DNA from: Robiginitalea sp.
GTDB lineage: Bacteria > Bacteroidota > Bacteroidia > Flavobacteriales > Flavobacteriaceae
NCBI GenBank assembly: GCA_024642005.1
Contig: JAHECA010000022.1
Location: 1 to 52,806, forward strand
Reading direction: 5' to 3'
Length of the DNA stretch: 52,806 nucleotides
The notes under the pieces were generated by a model. The model searched no databases, had not been told where the DNA came from, and was given only the letters and a program-made list of their open reading frames with translations. The position numbers and the translations under genes were made by a program. Shown here in pieces: positions 1-10,678 of this stretch. How positions within the stretch are numbered: the first letter of the stretch is position 1; every line of letters starts with the position of its first letter.

Positions 1-1
1 G

Positions 2-2290
2 GCCCTGGAACGCGTGCGCAGCCGCACCATGGGCATGCAGACCAGCGATGAGCTGCGCGAAGTAGTGCTGGTCATCAACGAACAATTGGACAAGCTCGAC
101 TTCGGTTCCAATGCCTGCAATATCATCGTGATTGACAGGGAGACCGGCGATTCCACCTATTGGGTCTCCGGCTTTACCAAAGACATCTATCCGGTCAGTT
201 ATCACGTCCCCTATCTGGACCACCCCTATTATGAAGCGCTCCTGAACCCCTGGAAGCGGGGTGACCGGTATGTGGTCTATGAATATTCCGGCCAGGACAA
301 AAAAGACTTTGAAAAAATTTCCTTTGCCAAAAGCGGGTTCAGGGATGTGCCCGCAGAAGCCAAGAAAGTCATGAAAAGCCTGCCCTTTGTGGTACTCTCC
401 ACGGCATACTTTTCAAACGGGGCCCTGCAGGTGATCGGCCCCGAAGCCCTTTCGGAAGATAAGGCCCTGATCCTCCAGCGATTCGCCAAGGTTTTCGACC
501 AGACCTACACCCGCTTCCTCGACCTGCAGAAAGCCGAGGCCCAGGCCCGGGAAGCCCAGGTCGAAACCGCCCTGGAGCGCGTTCGTTCCAGAACCATGGG
601 TATGCAAACCAGCGATGAACTCCAGGATGCCGCCAACGAGCTGTTTCGGCAGGTAGAAATTTTGGGGATGCCCGTTTTCGGCTGCGGTTTCAACATCTGG
701 GACCCCGGCCGCAGGGCCGCCACGGCCTGGATGGCCCGGAAAGACCGGATGCAACCCCCATTCAAGACCTCCAGTTCAGAAGACATTTTTGCGCGCATCC
801 ACAAGGCGGCCGGAAAAGGAGTACGACTGTTCGTGGAAGAACAAGTCGGCAAGGCCCTGCAAGACCACTATGCATACATGGTGACCATTCCCACCTTCCG
901 GGATATCGTTCAGGAAATGGCGACAAAAGGCCTTACGACACCCGAGTTTCAGGTCATGCACTGCGCCTTCTTCTCGCAGGGGTACCTGATGTTCATATCC
1001 CATGAGCCGGTGCCTGATTTCCATGAGATCTTCAAACGCTTCGCCGGGGTCTTTGAACAGACTTACACCCGTTTCCTCGATCTGAAAAGAGCCGAGCTAC
1101 AGGCCCGGGAAGCCCAGATCGAAACAGCTTTGGAACGCGTGCGGTCGCGATCGATGGCCATGCAAACCAGCGAAGAGCTGCAGGAGGTCATACGGGTTAT
1201 TTTTGAACAGCTGGCGCTTTTGAATATCCATGCAGAACACGCCGGGATCGTAGTGGATTACCAGCCCGGGCAGGATTGGCATTTCTGGGTCGCCGACAAG
1301 CAGGACATCCCCTCCAAAATTACCGTACCCTTCCTGGATTTGCCCTGGGACCGGCAATTTACAGAAGCAAAGAAAAAGGGGGCCGATTTCTTTACCACCC
1401 ACCTGAACTTTGAAGAAAAAAACAGCTTTTACCAGCAGCTGTTGCCCCACATCGCCGGCGTTACCCCGAAAGCCCGCGACTTCTATTTCAGTTGCCCCGG
1501 GCTGGCTGCCTCCACCGTACTGCAAGACGATATCGGGCTGTATATCGAAAACTTTTCCGGCAACCCCTATTCGGAAGAGGAAAACAGCATCCTCCGGCGT
1601 TTTGGAAAGGTCTTCCAGCAAACCTACACCCGCTTCCTCGACCTCCAGAGAGCCGAGGCCCAGGCCCGGCAAGCCAAAATCGAAGCGGCCCTCGAAAAGG
1701 TGCGGGCCCGCACCATGGCCATGCAGCACTCCGATGAACTGGCAGAGGCCTCCCACATGCTCGACAAGGAAGTTCGGGCGCTGGGAATTGAAACCTGGGG
1801 TTGCGCCTTCAATATTTACCGGGAGAGCGACTCCATAGAATGGTTTGGGAACGAAGCCGGTCTTTTGCCCACTTACACAGTTCCCCGGGTGGGGATCTTC
1901 AAGCAATATTACGAGATGGGACAACAGGGCGAAACGCTCTATGTTAAGGAAATTTCGGGCGAGGAATGTGTGGAGCACTACGAATTCATGTGCACCCTGC
2001 CGGTGCTGGGGGACGTACTTCGAAAGCTCAAGGAGACCAATGGGGCCTTTCCATCGTCACAGACAGACCATGTGGTCTATTTCAAGTACGGCTATCTATT
2101 GTTCATAACCCGGGAAGCCGTTCCCGAGGCATATGATATCTTCAAGCGGTTTACCGCCGTTTTTGAGCAGACCTACACCCGTTTCCTGGATCTGAAAAGG
2201 GCCGAGGCTCAAGCCCGGGAGGCCCGAATCGAAACGGCCCTCGAACGCGTGCGGGCCCGGGCCCTGGCCATGCAGCAGCCCGAGGAACTG
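2..2290 (+). repeat. Coding tandem repeat: sensor module plus helical linker
   Basis: In-frame repeats lie within the kinase gene. Linker copies are near 1-50 (partial), 501-620, 1059-1178, 1617-1736 and 2166-2285, about 549-567 bp apart. The linkers are strongly conserved at DNA level (for example acctacacccg and gccgaggc), while the module interiors have diverged. Linkers after modules 1 and 3 read RFLDLQ; those after 2 and 4 read RFLDLKRAE. This suggests duplication of a two-module unit. Confidence 0.85.
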
Positions 2291-3616
2291 AAAGACGTGG
2301 CCCGGGTGCTGCGCCACGAGATGGGCCTGCTGGGGGTGGAGGAGCTGGAGACCTCGAGCATCTACATCAATGATGAAGAGGCCCGCAAAGCCGAATGCTG
2401 GTATGCCATCAAAGACCTCCGGGAACAGGAAAAGATCATGGTAGCCGACCACTTTGCCCTGGACCTGCAGGATACCTGGGTGGGGCGCGAAATGCTCAAA
2501 TTATATGGGTCGCAGGACGAGCAGGCCTCTATTGTGATGAAGGGGGAACACCGGAAGGAATGGATCCGCTACTGCGAAAGGCAATCCGAACCCTTCCGGG
2601 GGTACTACGGGGAGGAGATCCCCGAAAGGACGTACCACCTTTACAAATTCTCGCACGGGGCCATAGGCGTGGCCACCTCGGGCGCGCTATCCGACGAAAG
2701 CTGGGGCTTGCTCCGACGCGCCGCATCGGTGTTTTCACTGGCCTATTCCCGGTTCAGGGACCTCACCCAGGCGCGCCTCGACCTGCAGCTCCTCAAGGAA
2801 GAAAAAAAGCGGGCCGAAGACGCCCTGGCCGAGCTGCAGCATACTCAAAAACAGCTCGTGCACGCCGAAAAAATGGCCTCTTTGGGTGAGCTTACCGCCG
2901 GCATCGCCCACGAAATCCAGAACCCGCTCAACTTCGTCAACAACTTCTCGGAGGTGAGCCGCGAGTTGCTGGAAGAAATGATCGAGGAACTCAAAAAAGG
3001 GGATGCCGAAGAGGCAGACGCCATTGCGCGGGATGTCATCCAAAACCTGGAGAAGATCGTGCACCACGGCCGACGGGCCGACGGCATCGTAAAGGGCATG
3101 CTGCAGCACAGCCGCAGCGGGGATGGCAAAAAGGAGCCCACCGACCTCAACAAACTGGCCGACGAATACCTGCGCCTGGCCTACCACGGGCTGAGGGCGA
3201 AGGACAAGTCGTTCAACGCCACGATGGAAACGAACTTTGACCCATCAGTCGGAAAGATCGATGTGATACCCCAGGACATCGGCCGGGTGCTGCTGAACCT
3301 GGTGACCAACGCCTTCCATGCGGTATCGGAACAGAAAAAAGAAGCCCCCGAAGGCTATGAACCCACCGTAACGGTGAGCACCCACAAAACCGAACATGGA
3401 GTGGTAATTACGGTGCGCGACAACGGGAACGGCATTCCCGAATCCGTCCGGGAGAAGATCTTCCAGCCCTTCTTTACCACCAAGCCCACCGGGCAGGGCA
3501 CGGGGCTTGGGCTTTCGATGAGTTATGACATCGTGACGAAGGGGCACGGGGGCTCCCTGAAAGTTGAATCACAGGAAGGTGCGGGAAGCAAATTTATGGT
3601 TATCTTACCCGTGTAA
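2..3616 (+). CDS. Histidine kinase with five tandem sensor modules (5' end outside window)
   Basis: The frame is open from base 2, so the N-terminus lies upstream. Five modules of about 185 residues follow one another. Each ends in a helical linker (TYTRFLDL, then ALERVRxR..MxMQ), with ALERV-type motifs at nt 2, 569, 1127, 1688 and 2237. Modules 1 and 3 resemble each other, as do 2 and 4 (GCxFNI, HYxFMxTxP, GYLxFI); module 5 differs. A coiled coil leads into HisKA ([19 protein letters not shown], phosphoacceptor His at nt 2909-2911) and a HATPase with N box ([12 protein letters not shown]), DNGNGIPE and [12 protein letters not shown]. There is no membrane segment in the visible part, so it is probably cytosolic. 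The modules look GAF-like in length and placement; their ligand is unknown. It has no receiver of its own, and the two receivers at 7436-8850 are the likely partners. Kinase identity is certain; the sensed signal is not. Confidence 0.93.
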   Translation, partial: ALERVRSRTMGMQTSDELREVVLVINEQLDKLDFGSNACNIIVIDRETGDSTYWVSGFTKDIYPVSYHVPYLDHPYYEALLNPWKRGDRYVVYEYSGQDKKDFEKISFAKSGFRDVPAEAKKVMKSLPFVVLSTAYFSNGALQVIGPEALSEDKALILQRFAKVFDQTYTRFLDLQKAEAQAREAQVETALERVRSRTMGMQTSDELQDAANELFRQVEILGMPVFGCGFNIWDPGRRAATAWMARKDRMQPPFKTSSSEDIFARIHKAAGKGVRLFVEEQVGKALQDHYAYMVTIPTFRDIVQEMATKGLTTPEFQVMHCAFFSQGYLMFISHEPVPDFHEIFKRFAGVFEQTYTRFLDLKRAELQAREAQIETALERVRSRSMAMQTSEELQEVIRVIFEQLALLNIHAEHAGIVVDYQPGQDWHFWVADKQDIPSKITVPFLDLPWDRQFTEAKKKGADFFTTHLNFEEKNSFYQQLLPHIAGVTPKARDFYFSCPGLAASTVLQDDIGLYIENFSGNPYSEEENSILRRFGKVFQQTYTRFLDLQRAEAQARQAKIEAALEKVRARTMAMQHSDELAEASHMLDKEVRALGIETWGCAFNIYRESDSIEWFGNEAGLLPTYTVPRVGIFKQYYEMGQQGETLYVKEISGEECVEHYEFMCTLPVLGDVLRKLKETNGAFPSSQTDHVVYFKYGYLLFITREAVPEAYDIFKRFTAVFEQTYTRFLDLKRAEAQAREARIETALERVRARALAMQQPEELKDVARVLRHEMGLLGVEELETSSIYINDEEARKAECWYAIKDLREQEKIMVADHFALDLQDTWVGREMLKLYGSQDEQASIVMKGEHRKEWIRYCERQSEPFRGYYGEEIPERTYHLYKFSHGAIGVATSGALSDESWGLLRRAASVFSLAYSRFRDLTQARLDLQLLKEEKKRAEDALAELQHTQKQLVHAEKMASLGELTAGIAHEIQNPLNFVNNFSEVSRELLEEMIEELKKGDAEEADAIARDVIQNLEKIVHHGRRADGIVKGMLQHSRSGDGKKEPTDLNKLADEYLRLAYHGLRAKDKSFNATMETNFDPSVGKIDVIPQDIGRVLLNLVTNAFHAVSEQKKEAPEGYEPTVTVSTHKTEHGVVITVRDNGNGIPESVREKIFQPFFTTKPTGQGTGLGLSMSYDIVTKGHGGSLKVESQEGAGSKFMVILPV

Positions 3617-3694
3617 GCTATAAAGGCCTGTCATCCTTTCCCCCGGGGTAGGCAGCTTGCATATAAACCGAAACCGACCAACCAACAACCGCGC

Positions 3695-6600
3695 ATGCAG
3701 TCATCGTATTCACGATATCACATTCCGATTGGCATCCTTCTTCCGCTTTGCCTCCTGATGGGGATTGTGCTTTCGTCTCAGCAGCCCAAAATCGCCTTTG
3801 AGAAGTACGGGGTGCTCGAGGGGCTGCCTGAGGAGTTTGCTTTTTATCAAGTTCAGGACCAGCAGGGATTTATTTGGTCCAGCACCCAAAACGGCCTGGT
3901 CAAGTTTGATGGGTATACCATGCGGGTTCTCAAAGGAAATAAGGACTGGGAAGACATCGGGATACGAAACCTGAATGGAGGATTGTTGTTAGACCGCAAC
4001 GGCCGGTTATGGCTCGCCGCGGTATCCCGGGGAGGCGGGCTTTTCTCGTACGACCCGAAAACTGAAAATTTTACACACTATCCGAATGATCAGAACGACT
4101 CCACCAAAGTACCCTTTGAGAGCTGCAGTCTGCTCTTTGAGGATATCACCGGCGATATCTGGTTTCGGAGCGCTTCGGATGACGGGGAACAGCGTTTTCT
4201 TTGCCGGATCGATCCCGTGACACATCGGGTATCGCGTTATCCGCATGATCCCCCTTTCTTGAGCAATCCGATTGTGCTGAATTTTAAGATGTCCGAATCC
4301 AGGCGCGACAGCAGCATTTGGATCAATACGGAGGAGGATTCGAAATTGATGCGATTCAATCGGGAAAAGGACCATTTTGAGCTCATCTTCGAAAAAGGGG
4401 ATACACTGCCCGGAACGGAACTTTTGGATTCCATCCAGGATATCACCCCGGCTGGAGGCAGCGGGCTTATCCCTATGGGTAACAACCGTCGTTTATACCT
4501 GTGGGACCCGCTTAAGCGCCAGGTTGCCGAATCCTATTCATTTCCCACAAATAAGGACAGTATCTGGTTGGGGACAGCCTTTGAAGATCGGATGGGCCGG
4601 ATCTGGCATACTTCTTACGGACAGGTAAACCGGATAAACCGTGAAACTTCGGAAATTGAGAAATTTACCGTAGGGGCCGGCAAACTCGATTTCATTAAGG
4701 CATTGACCAACGTGCAATCTGTGATCCCTGAATTCCAAAATGAGGATTTTATCATTTTCGCCATTGCATGGCGCGATAATCAAAACAGGGGTCAAAGGAC
4801 CTGGATGCGCTATGATCTGAAAAGCGGGCATTTTGATTTTTTTGACACACAATTCAACGACCCGGAAAATGAATTCGTTGAAAATAATTTTGGGCGCAAA
4901 TTTTCCATGGACAAAACGGGCCTGCTTTGGATCGGAACCCGGCCCAATATGTACAAGCAAGCCCCAAAATCTAGGCAGATTGCACAATTCAAGCATGAAG
5001 ATGGAAATCCGGAGAGCCTGCATAACGACACGATAGCCCGGTTTTTCCAGGACAGCCGGGGACGACTCTGGGTGGGTACAGTCAATGGCATTGCAATCCG
5101 GAATGCTGATAATAGTTTCGAACAGCAATTCAGCGGCCCTGGCAGGAGTAGCAAAAATTCCCTGGGACAGATTTTTAAAATTTATGAAGATTCCAATGGC
5201 CTGATCTGGGTGGCGACCATCGGAAAGGGTCTTTACCGATGGAATGAAACCCGTACGTACTTTGACAGGATCGTGCTGGGCCCTGGTTTGGACCTGATCG
5301 CCGGTGTATGGGAAGGCCCCGAGGGTAATCTTTGGGTTTCGGTCTGGCAGCGGGGAATTTATATCATCGATCCGAATACCGGAAAGGTTGTTCGGAAGTT
5401 CGAACCGGATAAAAAGGATACCCATGGCCTGACGAGTTCAACCATGATCCACCTGTACAGGGATTCAAAAGGCCAGATGTGGCTTGGGGATAGCCGGGAA
5501 ACCGAGCAGGGACTGTACCGGTATTTACCGGAAACCGGGACCTTTAAATCCTACAGCTTTGATGCCGTGGATACGCTTACACTCAGCAGCAGCGAGATCA
5601 CCCTGATCACCGAGGACGACCGCGGGCGCATGTGGGTGGGAACTGACAACGGCCTGAACCTGTATGACCGGGAAGCCGACCACTTTCTCCGGAACAACGA
5701 CCTGTACGCCATTCCAAGCATTTCATCCTATGCACGTGCCGGCGATGGTAAAATGTGGTTCACCACCTACAGTGGGGATGGCCTGGCACTGGTAGGACCG
5801 GGCGTCAATGATGTTGAAATGTTCGGTGAGGAAAAGGGGTTGTTGCACAATGATGTTTCCGCTCAATTTGGAATTGAAATCCCCATCGACGATGCCGGAA
5901 AATTATGGTTGCCTACGGACCGGGGCCTGTCGGTGTTCAATCCATCTACCCGGAGTTTTACCAGTTACTTTGAAGAAGACGGGTTACAGCCGTATAGTAC
6001 ATTCCGAACTATATATCGGTCGCAAAACGGGGACATCTGGTTAGGGGGTAACAACGGAATAAATCACATTGTTCCCGCAACCCTCGCTGAAAAGGACCAC
6101 ACGCCCCCTTCCGTCGTCATAACGCGTATGGGCATCCTGGATAGTGTATACGCTGCAGCGGATGGTGTTCTTTTCGAGATGGCGGTTCCCTATTCGGAGG
6201 CGGTTACCCTAAACCATACCCAGCGGGACCTGAGTTTTGAATTCGTGGCCCTGCACTTCCTGAAACCCGAAGACAACCTGTACTCCTGGAAGCTCGAAAA
6301 CTACGACGACAACTGGACGGAACCTTCCAAAGAACGTAGAGCAAGTTATACCAACCTTTCGCCCGGCGAATACACCTTCAGGGTGAAAGGTTCCAACGCC
6401 GACGGGGTCTGGAACGAGGAAGGGGCCCAGATCCGCATCACCATCCGCCCGCCCTGGTGGCAGACCGGTTGGGCCTATGCCGGGTATTTAGTCATCCTGG
6501 GGTGGATCGGTTTTCTATTCCACCGGTTTCAAAAACAGCGCACCATCCGCCAGGAACGGGAACGCTCACAGGCCAAGGAGCTGGAACAGGCCCGGGAAAT

Positions 6601-7402
6601 CGAAAAGGCCTATGAGCAGCTCAAGGCTACCCAGGAACAGCTGATCCTCTCTGAGAAGATGGCCTCCCTGGGGGAGCTTACCGCCGGCATCGCCCACGAG
6701 ATCCAGAACCCGCTCAACTTCGTGAACAACTTTTCGGAGGTAAGCTCAGAGCTCGTTGACGAAATGAACGAGGAGCTCGACAAGGGAGCCATTCAGGAAG
6801 CGAAGGCCATTGGCGGAGACCTGAAACAGAACCTGGAGAAGATCAACCACCACGGCAGGCGGGCCGACAGCATCGTGAAGGGGATGCTGCAGCACAGCCG
6901 GGGCAGCGAGGGCAAGAAGGAGCCAACCGACATCAATAACCTGGCCGACGAATACCTCCGCCTGGCCTACCACGGCCTGCGCGCCCGCGACAAGTCCTTT
7001 AACGCGTCCATGGAAACCGACCTGGACCCGAAAGCAGGCACGCTGAACGTTGTGCCCCAGGACATCGGCCGGGTGGTCCTGAACCTGGTGACCAATGCCT
7101 TCTATGCGGTTACCGACAGGGCCCGCGAGGCCGGGGCCGGCTACCAGCCCACCGTGACCCTGAAAACGCGCAAAACCGGCAAGGGGGTCGAAATCGAGGT
7201 TACCGACAACGGCATGGGAATTCCCGAAAAGAACCGCTCCAAGATCTTCCAGCCCTTCTTTACCACCAAACCCAGTGGGAAAGGAACGGGGTTGGGGCTG
7301 AGCATGAGCTATGACATCGTGACCAAGGGACACGGGGGGGAATTAACCATGTCCTCAGAAGAAGGAAAAGGCACTACCTTTAGGGTAGTCTTGCCGCAGT
7401 AA
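3695..7402 (+). CDS. Two-component propeller sensor histidine kinase (Reg_prop/Y_Y_Y/HisKA)
   Basis: The protein has 1235 residues. An N-terminal hydrophobic segment (about 9-28) is a signal or anchor. Residues ~30-800 hold many short propeller blades of two-component regulator type ([32 protein letters not shown]). A Y_Y_Y domain follows (~840-920, [20 protein letters not shown]), then one TM helix (~928-947), a coiled coil, HisKA with His1001 ([10 protein letters not shown]) and a HATPase ([16 protein letters not shown]). This is the usual layout of a periplasmic sensor of the HTCS class, but without fused receiver or HTH, so it must act through separate regulators. Its kinase core is nearly the same as that of the upstream kinase. 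It starts 78 bp after that gene and is followed 33 bp later by a receiver gene. In gut Bacteroidetes such propellers sense glycans; the ligand here is unknown. Confidence 0.93.
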   Translation: MQSSYSRYHIPIGILLPLCLLMGIVLSSQQPKIAFEKYGVLEGLPEEFAFYQVQDQQGFIWSSTQNGLVKFDGYTMRVLKGNKDWEDIGIRNLNGGLLLDRNGRLWLAAVSRGGGLFSYDPKTENFTHYPNDQNDSTKVPFESCSLLFEDITGDIWFRSASDDGEQRFLCRIDPVTHRVSRYPHDPPFLSNPIVLNFKMSESRRDSSIWINTEEDSKLMRFNREKDHFELIFEKGDTLPGTELLDSIQDITPAGGSGLIPMGNNRRLYLWDPLKRQVAESYSFPTNKDSIWLGTAFEDRMGRIWHTSYGQVNRINRETSEIEKFTVGAGKLDFIKALTNVQSVIPEFQNEDFIIFAIAWRDNQNRGQRTWMRYDLKSGHFDFFDTQFNDPENEFVENNFGRKFSMDKTGLLWIGTRPNMYKQAPKSRQIAQFKHEDGNPESLHNDTIARFFQDSRGRLWVGTVNGIAIRNADNSFEQQFSGPGRSSKNSLGQIFKIYEDSNGLIWVATIGKGLYRWNETRTYFDRIVLGPGLDLIAGVWEGPEGNLWVSVWQRGIYIIDPNTGKVVRKFEPDKKDTHGLTSSTMIHLYRDSKGQMWLGDSRETEQGLYRYLPETGTFKSYSFDAVDTLTLSSSEITLITEDDRGRMWVGTDNGLNLYDREADHFLRNNDLYAIPSISSYARAGDGKMWFTTYSGDGLALVGPGVNDVEMFGEEKGLLHNDVSAQFGIEIPIDDAGKLWLPTDRGLSVFNPSTRSFTSYFEEDGLQPYSTFRTIYRSQNGDIWLGGNNGINHIVPATLAEKDHTPPSVVITRMGILDSVYAAADGVLFEMAVPYSEAVTLNHTQRDLSFEFVALHFLKPEDNLYSWKLENYDDNWTEPSKERRASYTNLSPGEYTFRVKGSNADGVWNEEGAQIRITIRPPWWQTGWAYAGYLVILGWIGFLFHRFQKQRTIRQERERSQAKELEQAREIEKAYEQLKATQEQLILSEKMASLGELTAGIAHEIQNPLNFVNNFSEVSSELVDEMNEELDKGAIQEAKAIGGDLKQNLEKINHHGRRADSIVKGMLQHSRGSEGKKEPTDINNLADEYLRLAYHGLRARDKSFNASMETDLDPKAGTLNVVPQDIGRVVLNLVTNAFYAVTDRAREAGAGYQPTVTLKTRKTGKGVEIEVTDNGMGIPEKNRSKIFQPFFTTKPSGKGTGLGLSMSYDIVTKGHGGELTMSSEEGKGTTFRVVLPQ

Positions 7403-7435
7403 AAATTGAAATTTGAGCAAGCAAAAACAGTGACC

Positions 7436-7810
7436 ATGAAAATACTGGTTGTAGACGATGAGCGCGATGTACAGATCCTCTTTCAGCAGCGCTTCCGCAA
7501 AGAGATACGCAATGGGGAAATCGAATTCCACTTTGCCTTTTCAGGGGAAGAAGCCCTGGCCTTGATGAATTCCATGCAGCAAAAGGCAGTATTGATCCTT
7601 TCGGACATCAACATGCCTGGCATGACGGGCCTCGAACTGCTGGAGCGGATCCGCACCGAATACGAAACCCCGCCCCCGGTGGTGATGATGATCACCGCCT
7701 ATGGCGACGAGCAGAACCGCACCACGGCCGAGCGGCTGGGGGCCAACGATTTCCTGACCAAACCCCTGGATTTCAATTTATTGAAAGAAAAACTTAACAC
7801 CCTGAACTGA
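7436..7810 (+). CDS. Single-domain response regulator (receiver only)
   Basis: A CheY-like receiver of 124 residues. The acidic pocket is in VVDDERD, the phosphoacceptor is Asp57 (LSDINMPGM), the Thr is in MMITAYGD, and the conserved Lys is in FLTKPLDF. I chose ATG 7436 because it begins directly with the first beta strand (MKILVVDD); an upstream TTG at 7406 would add ten non-conserved residues. There is no output domain, so it may act as a phosphate shuttle or by protein contact. Its stop overlaps the next start (TGATG), so it is probably translated together with the cyclase-linked regulator. The two kinases just upstream are the obvious donors. Confidence 0.92.
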   Translation: MKILVVDDERDVQILFQQRFRKEIRNGEIEFHFAFSGEEALALMNSMQQKAVLILSDINMPGMTGLELLERIRTEYETPPPVVMMITAYGDEQNRTTAERLGANDFLTKPLDFNLLKEKLNTLN

Positions 7811-8850
7811 TGGCCAAGATACTGGTGGTCGACGATGAGACCGACCTGGAAGTGCTCATCAAGCAAAAGTTCCGCAAACAGATCCGCAGCAACGAATACG
7901 AATTCCTGTTTGCCTACAACGGGAGGGAGGCCCTGGAGAAGCTGGGTGCCGAACCCGAAGTAGACCTGGTCTTAAGCGACATCAACATGCCGGAGATGGA
8001 CGGGCTTACCCTGCTTTCGCGCCTGAATGAGCTCAACCCCCTGCTGAAGGCCGTAATCGTCTCGGCCTACGGCGACATGGACAACATCCGCACCGCCATG
8101 AACCGGGGGGCATTCGACTTCGTTACCAAGCCGATCAATTTCGAGGACCTGACCATCACAATGGAAAAAACCCTGACCCACGTGCGGCAGATTCGGGACA
8201 CCCTCAGGGCTGTAAAGGAAAACAACATCCTGCGCATGTATGTAGACGAAAACGTGCTGAACTTCATGAGCGGGCAGGAATTCGAATCGAAGATCACGGC
8301 CAGCGAACACATCGAGGCGACCGTAATGTTCATCGATGTGTGCGGGTTTACCTCCATCAGCGAGAAGGCGCCTCCGGAACTTGTGGTGAACATGCTCAAC
8401 GCCTATTTCGACGTAATGGTAAAAGAGATTATTACCCACGAGGGGTATATTGACAAGTTCATGGGCGACGCCATCATGGCGGTCTTCAGGGGCCAATACC
8501 ACTTAGACCGGGCCATCGACGCAGCCCTTTCCATCCGGCAACAGGTAAACAAGCTGCCCGAGATGGAGGGCGGCTTCGGGTACCGGCCCCAGGTCTCCAT
8601 CGGCATCAGGAGCGGGGAAATGGTGTCGGGGAATATCGGCTCGGCCAGCCTGAAGCGCCTCGACTACACGGTTATCGGCGATACGGTTAATGTGGCGGCC
8701 CGCCTGCAGGGGGCGGCCGGGCCCAACCAGATCCTGATTGCGGAAGCGTGCTACCAGCAGGTGAAGGAATCGTTCAAATGCGAAAGGTTGGGCGAAATTG
8801 CCGTGAAGAACAAGGCAGAGAAGCTCACCGTCTACGAGGTAATGGAATAA
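7810..8850 (+). CDS. Response regulator fused to class III adenylate cyclase
   Basis: 346 residues. A receiver (1-~120, phosphoacceptor Asp57 in LSDINMPEMDG) is joined by a helix to a class III nucleotide cyclase domain (~165-346). Metal-binding Asp176 (FIDVCGF) and Asp220 (FMGDA) are present, as are the transition-state residues Asn294 and Arg298 (TVNVAARL). The purine-selecting positions hold Lys216 (DKFMGD) and Thr287 (YTVIG), the pattern of adenylate rather than guanylate cyclases. The likely product is cAMP, made when a kinase phosphorylates the receiver. All catalytic residues are intact. The gene overlaps the preceding receiver by one base. Substrate choice is inferred from two residues by comparison with mammalian cyclase. 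Confidence 0.93.
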   Translation: MAKILVVDDETDLEVLIKQKFRKQIRSNEYEFLFAYNGREALEKLGAEPEVDLVLSDINMPEMDGLTLLSRLNELNPLLKAVIVSAYGDMDNIRTAMNRGAFDFVTKPINFEDLTITMEKTLTHVRQIRDTLRAVKENNILRMYVDENVLNFMSGQEFESKITASEHIEATVMFIDVCGFTSISEKAPPELVVNMLNAYFDVMVKEIITHEGYIDKFMGDAIMAVFRGQYHLDRAIDAALSIRQQVNKLPEMEGGFGYRPQVSIGIRSGEMVSGNIGSASLKRLDYTVIGDTVNVAARLQGAAGPNQILIAEACYQQVKESFKCERLGEIAVKNKAEKLTVYEVME

Positions 8851-8858
8851 GCCTGCCC

Positions 8859-9659
8859 ATGCTCCCTATATTCAGAAAGCTGCGCCACCGTTTGCTGGCC
8901 GAGAATCGGTTTACCCGCTACCTGCTTTACGCACTGGGGGAAATACTGCTGGTGGTCATCGGCATTCTGCTGGCCCTTCAGGTGAACAACTGGAATGAAG
9001 ACCGCAAGTTCCGCGCCCAGCAAACAGGGTTGCTCACCGACCTTACCCAAGACCTGGAGGCCAACCTAAGCGAACTGCGGTTCGGTCGTACGATGAACAG
9101 CCAATTGCTCGAGGAGTATCGCGGCCTGATGCAGGCAATCAGGGAAGACCAACCGGCTTCCCCGGCCATCGACAGCCTGTGCCTGCACCTGGAAAACTGG
9201 CACAGCGCTTATATTACCAGCACGGCTTATGAAAGCCTGAAGAACAAGGGCCTGGAAATTATCCGGAACGACAGCCTGAAAGCAAAGATCATTTCGATAT
9301 ATGAAAAGACCTTTGTGTTTCTGGTCGAAGACTACGATCGGATGGAATGGGAATTCGCGAGTGCAGTTAAGACGCGTATTTTGAACAATTACATTCGCTA
9401 CGAAGAAGTTGAACCGGGCTCCGACAAGGGTTTGGGACTGGTTGACCCCCTGGATCCGTTGCTTTTCTACGATTTAGTTCGGGTGATGCCGGTCGATTTC
9501 GAGGCCATGAAAGCAGATGTATCATTTGTCAATATGCTCTCCCAGCTGATCCATAACCGTAGAAGGGGCGTGATCCTTTATTCCCAGGTCATTGAAGAAC
9601 TCGAAGGCCTTATCGGGGACATTCAGCGTGAACTGGGTGGCCATGTTAGCGCAGACTAG
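8859..9659 (+). CDS. DUF6090 family membrane protein
   Basis: 266 residues starting at ATG 8859, eight bases after the cyclase stop; an in-frame start inside the cyclase (8748) is unlikely. An amphipathic N-terminus (FRKLRHRLLAENRFTRYLLY) leads to one TM helix (GEILLVVIGILLALQVNNW), the hallmark of DUF6090 proteins common in Flavobacteriia, and then a soluble helical domain. The function is unknown. The position suggests co-transcription with the signalling genes. The stop is shared with the convergent sulfotransferase: CTAG carries both stop codons. Confidence 0.85.
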   Translation: MLPIFRKLRHRLLAENRFTRYLLYALGEILLVVIGILLALQVNNWNEDRKFRAQQTGLLTDLTQDLEANLSELRFGRTMNSQLLEEYRGLMQAIREDQPASPAIDSLCLHLENWHSAYITSTAYESLKNKGLEIIRNDSLKAKIISIYEKTFVFLVEDYDRMEWEFASAVKTRILNNYIRYEEVEPGSDKGLGLVDPLDPLLFYDLVRVMPVDFEAMKADVSFVNMLSQLIHNRRRGVILYSQVIEELEGLIGDIQRELGGHVSAD

Positions 9660-10678
9660 ACCGCCTGAATGGCCCGAAGCTCTTCCAGCAAAGCGTTTCT
9701 GCGCATGCGGCATTGCCGGTCTACCTCGAGATGACTCGCCAACAGGGCTTCCTTTTTAAGCGCTTCATTGGATCTGTCAAATTCCCGGAGCATCGCTGGA
9801 GTAAATTCCTTTTTGCCGGGATTCGTGACACATGGGTATCCGTTTTCCGCAAGCTCCGCTCCGGCCACGGTTTCAAAGATTTCAATCTCTTCGGGGGTAA
9901 GGGCCGTTAAAAACTTTTGGGTGTTGCCGGAAATAATGGGCTGGGTAAGATTGCTCCACATCGTGCCGGCGGCGGCGGTTACCTTAGACTCCTCAGAATT
10001 GAAATATTCCAGCGCCCGCTCATCGATTCCTCCTCCTAAAAATGCATTAAGCGATACAAGGACCGACGCAGGATCGGAAAGTAAGTCTTCGTATTTCAGG
10101 ACCAGAGAACGGTCTGGCCCTACCCGATCGGAGATGCGCCTGGCTTTGTGGTAATTGTTTTTCCATATCGTGGCCAGGTGGTAAGCGTGTTTTTCGCCCA
10201 CAAGGGTCCTTTTGAACGAAGCCGCCACATCGCGCCCGTCACGGATCAGGTGGATGTACAGGGGTTTTAAACCGTTTTCCTCGATTTGCTCAAAGTAATT
10301 GACGTTGGCCATGCTCTTGCAACACCAGAAACGGGCCCCGTCGTTGCGGGCCATCTTTTCATAAACCACCTTAAACACCTCAATCAGGGTAGGTTTCTGG
10401 CAGGCTGCTGCGATTTCTTCCCGGTCAAAGGCCAAATTCCAGGGCACGGGATTGGTTTCGATGAGCCGGCAGACATCGTGCACCAAACGGCGAAAGTTAT
10501 CCGGCTCGTCCAAATTGCCATATTTATTCAAAATGGGCTGGAACACCGACAAGATATGGGGGGGGTGGTGGGCCGAAATCAGGGGGGACTGGTTTAGGAT
10601 CAGCCTTAAAAGATTTGAGCCGGAGCGCTGGGTGCCGATAATCTGGATTGGCGTTAAGGCTGTGTCGGGTGTTTTCAT
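9656..10678 (-). CDS. PAPS-dependent sulfotransferase family protein
   Basis: 340 residues from ATG 10678. The 5'-phosphosulfate loop is GTQRSGSNLLRLIL near the N-terminus; the 3'-phosphate motif is LIRDGRDVAASFKR. Together these place it in the cytosolic sulfotransferase superfamily (Sulfotransfer_3-like), which moves sulfate from PAPS to a hydroxyl or amine. The acceptor is unknown. There is no signal peptide. Its ATG overlaps the TGA of the CHR transporter (ATGA), pointing to translational coupling and shared transcription with 10675-13216. The 3' end overlaps the convergent DUF6090 gene by three bases. A longer frame reaches 10780 but would run into the transporter. Confidence 0.88.
   Translation of the reverse strand: MKTPDTALTPIQIIGTQRSGSNLLRLILNQSPLISAHHPPHILSVFQPILNKYGNLDEPDNFRRLVHDVCRLIETNPVPWNLAFDREEIAAACQKPTLIEVFKVVYEKMARNDGARFWCCKSMANVNYFEQIEENGLKPLYIHLIRDGRDVAASFKRTLVGEKHAYHLATIWKNNYHKARRISDRVGPDRSLVLKYEDLLSDPASVLVSLNAFLGGGIDERALEYFNSEESKVTAAAGTMWSNLTQPIISGNTQKFLTALTPEEIEIFETVAGAELAENGYPCVTNPGKKEFTPAMLREFDRSNEALKKEALLASHLEVDRQCRMRRNALLEELRAIQAV

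Noticed and set aside
501-2285. Regularly spaced repeats that could suggest a CRISPR or mobile repeat array
   Set aside because: The spacing (about 550-570 bp) is far too long for CRISPR. The repeats are in frame and code for helical linkers of one kinase.
8748-8858. N-terminal extension of the DUF6090 gene into the cyclase gene
   Set aside because: The added residues match no family member, and a normal ATG at 8859 gives the expected DUF6090 start.
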